Source: Nitrospirota bacterium (GTDB lineage Bacteria; Nitrospirota; Nitrospiria; Nitrospirales; Nitrospiraceae). From it: 64,000 bases of DNA. A program made the position numbers and the translations under genes. Location of the stretch: assembly GCA_016219645.1 (NCBI GenBank), contig JACRLR010000020.1, positions 62,001-126,000 of the forward strand, read 5' to 3'. A model generated the notes under the pieces. That model did not search any database. It was given only the letters and a program-made list of their open reading frames with translations, and was not told the DNA's origin. This document shows positions 62,882-64,000 of the stretch, in pieces (the first letter of the stretch is position 1; each line of letters starts with the position of its first letter).

Positions 62882-64000
62882 TTATGACCGCGCCATTTCC
62901 GGCCTGCTGAAAACTTTGAGCCAGAGAAATCCACCGGCTCCCGCTGTCACAGAAGCGACCAGAACAGCCATCTTTGCAGCGTTTATTACATCCGCATTTC
63001 CGGTAAAAGCAAGATTGGCAATGAAAATTGACATCGTAAATCCGATACCGCCGAGGATTCCCGCTCCTGAGATATGCCGCCAATTCAAATCGGACGGCAA
63101 GCGGGATAGGCCGCTTGCCACAGCAAGAAAACACAAGAACGTCACACCCAAGGGTTTACCCAGAAGTAAACCGACGATAATGCCGATGCTGTTCGTGCTC
63201 GCCAGGTTGGACATCCAGTCCGTACCGACAACGACGCCCGTATTTGCCAATGCGAAAATCGGCAAGATAACGAACGCAACGGGCTTGTGCAAGAAACCTT
63301 CGAGCTGGTGGGAAGGTGACTTCAGGTCGTTATCGTTGTGAGAGAATGGGATTGCAAAGGCAAGCAGCACGCCGGCAATCGTCGCGTGAATGCCTGACTC
63401 CAGCATCAGGAACCACATCAACGCGCCGCCAAGCACATACGGGACGAGGGACATGACCCGGAAAAGCCGATTCAACACAACCAGCAGGATCCAAATCCCC
63501 AGAGCGCCGACAAGATACCAAACTGACAGTTGCGTCGTGTAGAAGGCGGCGATAACAACGATCGCACCCAAATCGTCTATGACAGCGAAGGCCACGACAA
63601 ACACTTTCAGCGACGCGGGAACACGGTTTCCGAGAATGGCCAGGACGCCAAGTGTAAACGCAATGTCCGTAGCCATCGGAATTCCAAATCCGGCTTGCGT
63701 TGATGTTCCTGCATTGATCGACAAATGGATCAGTGCTGGGGCAACCATCCCGCCGGTCGCCGCAACGATCGGTAGCAGTGCGTTCCTGAACTGTGCCAGT
63801 TCCCCGTTATACAATTCGCGTTCGAGTTCCAATCCGATGAATAGAAAGAAAATCGCCATCAGCCCGTCGTTGACCCAATGCTCAAGGCTAAGCCCTCCGA
63901 CATACACGTGCCAGACACTCACATATGTTGCGCCGACTGAGGAGTTTGTCACCAAGAGCGAGGACAGGGTGCAAATAATCAGCAGAATGCCGCTCGACTT
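62882..64000 (-). CDS. nhaA: Na+/H+ antiporter NhaA (5' end outside window)
   Basis: Inner-membrane sodium/proton antiporter. The frame is open to base 64000 and reads SGILLIICTLSSLLVTNSS before the first start-like codon (TTG at 63955), matching the first membrane helix of NhaA, so the true start is outside. Marks: WVNDGLMAIFFLFIGLELERE, GIPMATDIAFTLGVLAILGNRVP and VVAFAVIDDLGAIVVIAAFYT (the D-D transport pair region), ILPIFALANTGV, KPLGVTFL and GIGFTMSIFIA. About 15 to 20 N-terminal residues are missing. Confidence 0.95.
   Translation of the reverse strand, partial: KSSGILLIICTLSSLLVTNSSVGATYVSVWHVYVGGLSLEHWVNDGLMAIFFLFIGLELERELYNGELAQFRNALLPIVAATGGMVAPALIHLSINAGTSTQAGFGIPMATDIAFTLGVLAILGNRVPASLKVFVVAFAVIDDLGAIVVIAAFYTTQLSVWYLVGALGIWILLVVLNRLFRVMSLVPYVLGGALMWFLMLESGIHATIAGVLLAFAIPFSHNDNDLKSPSHQLEGFLHKPVAFVILPIFALANTGVVVGTDWMSNLASTNSIGIIVGLLLGKPLGVTFLCFLAVASGLSRLPSDLNWRHISGAGILGGIGFTMSIFIANLAFTGNADVINAAKMAVLVASVTAGAGGFLWLKVFSRPEMARS

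Overview
The window looks like a chromosomal piece of a Nitrospira-like bacterium (Nitrospirota). This is an inference from gene content, moderately high GC, gene clusters such as yicC-gmk-rpoZ-coaBC and aroQ-efp-accB-accC, and an unusual density of short intergenic palindromes. No rRNA, tRNA, CRISPR array, transposase or prophage was recognised. Both ends cut genes: fumC on the left and nhaA on the right.

Layout. 1-6.2 kb: fumC (partial), an adrenodoxin-reductase-like flavoprotein, nadK, and clpC behind a near-consensus sigma-70 promoter. 6.4-17.3 kb: tsaD, hflX, then a tightly overlapping housekeeping run (nth, yicC, gmk, rpoZ, coaBC, a TPR protein, aroQ, efp, accB, accC). 17.3-19.9 kb: small or unknown genes (DUF2934, surface-adhesin-E-like, membrane protein) around a cluster of GC-rich hairpins. 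20-27.2 kb: thiE, bioD, an SDR, an unknown exported-type protein, putA, and a fatty acid desaturase. 27.4-34.6 kb: mrp, then pdhA, pdhB, two unknown small genes, pdhC, lipA and a PIG-L deacetylase. This makes the E1 and E2 parts of a 2-oxoacid dehydrogenase plus the enzyme that builds its lipoyl cofactor; no E3 gene is present. 34.7-36.6 kb: an AT-richer island with a free-standing LAGLIDADG endonuclease, next to an orphan TrkA-C protein. 36.8-44.7 kb: degP, an EF-G-like GTPase, radC, rsmD-coaD-aminotransferase, and an FmdB-like zinc ribbon. 44.7-48.8 kb (minus strand): purH, purD, tsaC, a lipoprotein. 49-53.3 kb: a BON/OmpA protein overlapping a coiled-coil helix-hairpin-helix protein, facing a protein that fuses a papain-like peptidase to an alpha/beta hydrolase. 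53.8-64 kb: dnaE, accA, a BaiN/HI0933-type flavoprotein, a small unknown gene, galE, a DUF3422 protein and nhaA.

The most striking feature is not a gene. At least four families of intergenic inverted repeats recur through the window: (1) arrays of a degenerate 9-bp unit (about GTYYRTYTG) followed by its reverse complement, 8 copies, mostly starting within about 20 bp of a stop codon; (2) MITE-like elements of about 126 bp whose arms differ between copies but match within a copy, and whose tips abut or supply stop codons; (3) GC-rich hairpins carrying the motif CTGCGCGCGTCCAACGAGG, sometimes nested in each other or in family 2; (4) a 115-bp palindrome ending in AGCCCGCATTATTCATG. The best protein novelties are the papain/hydrolase fusion and the homing endonuclease. 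All functions are read from motifs; no database search was run.
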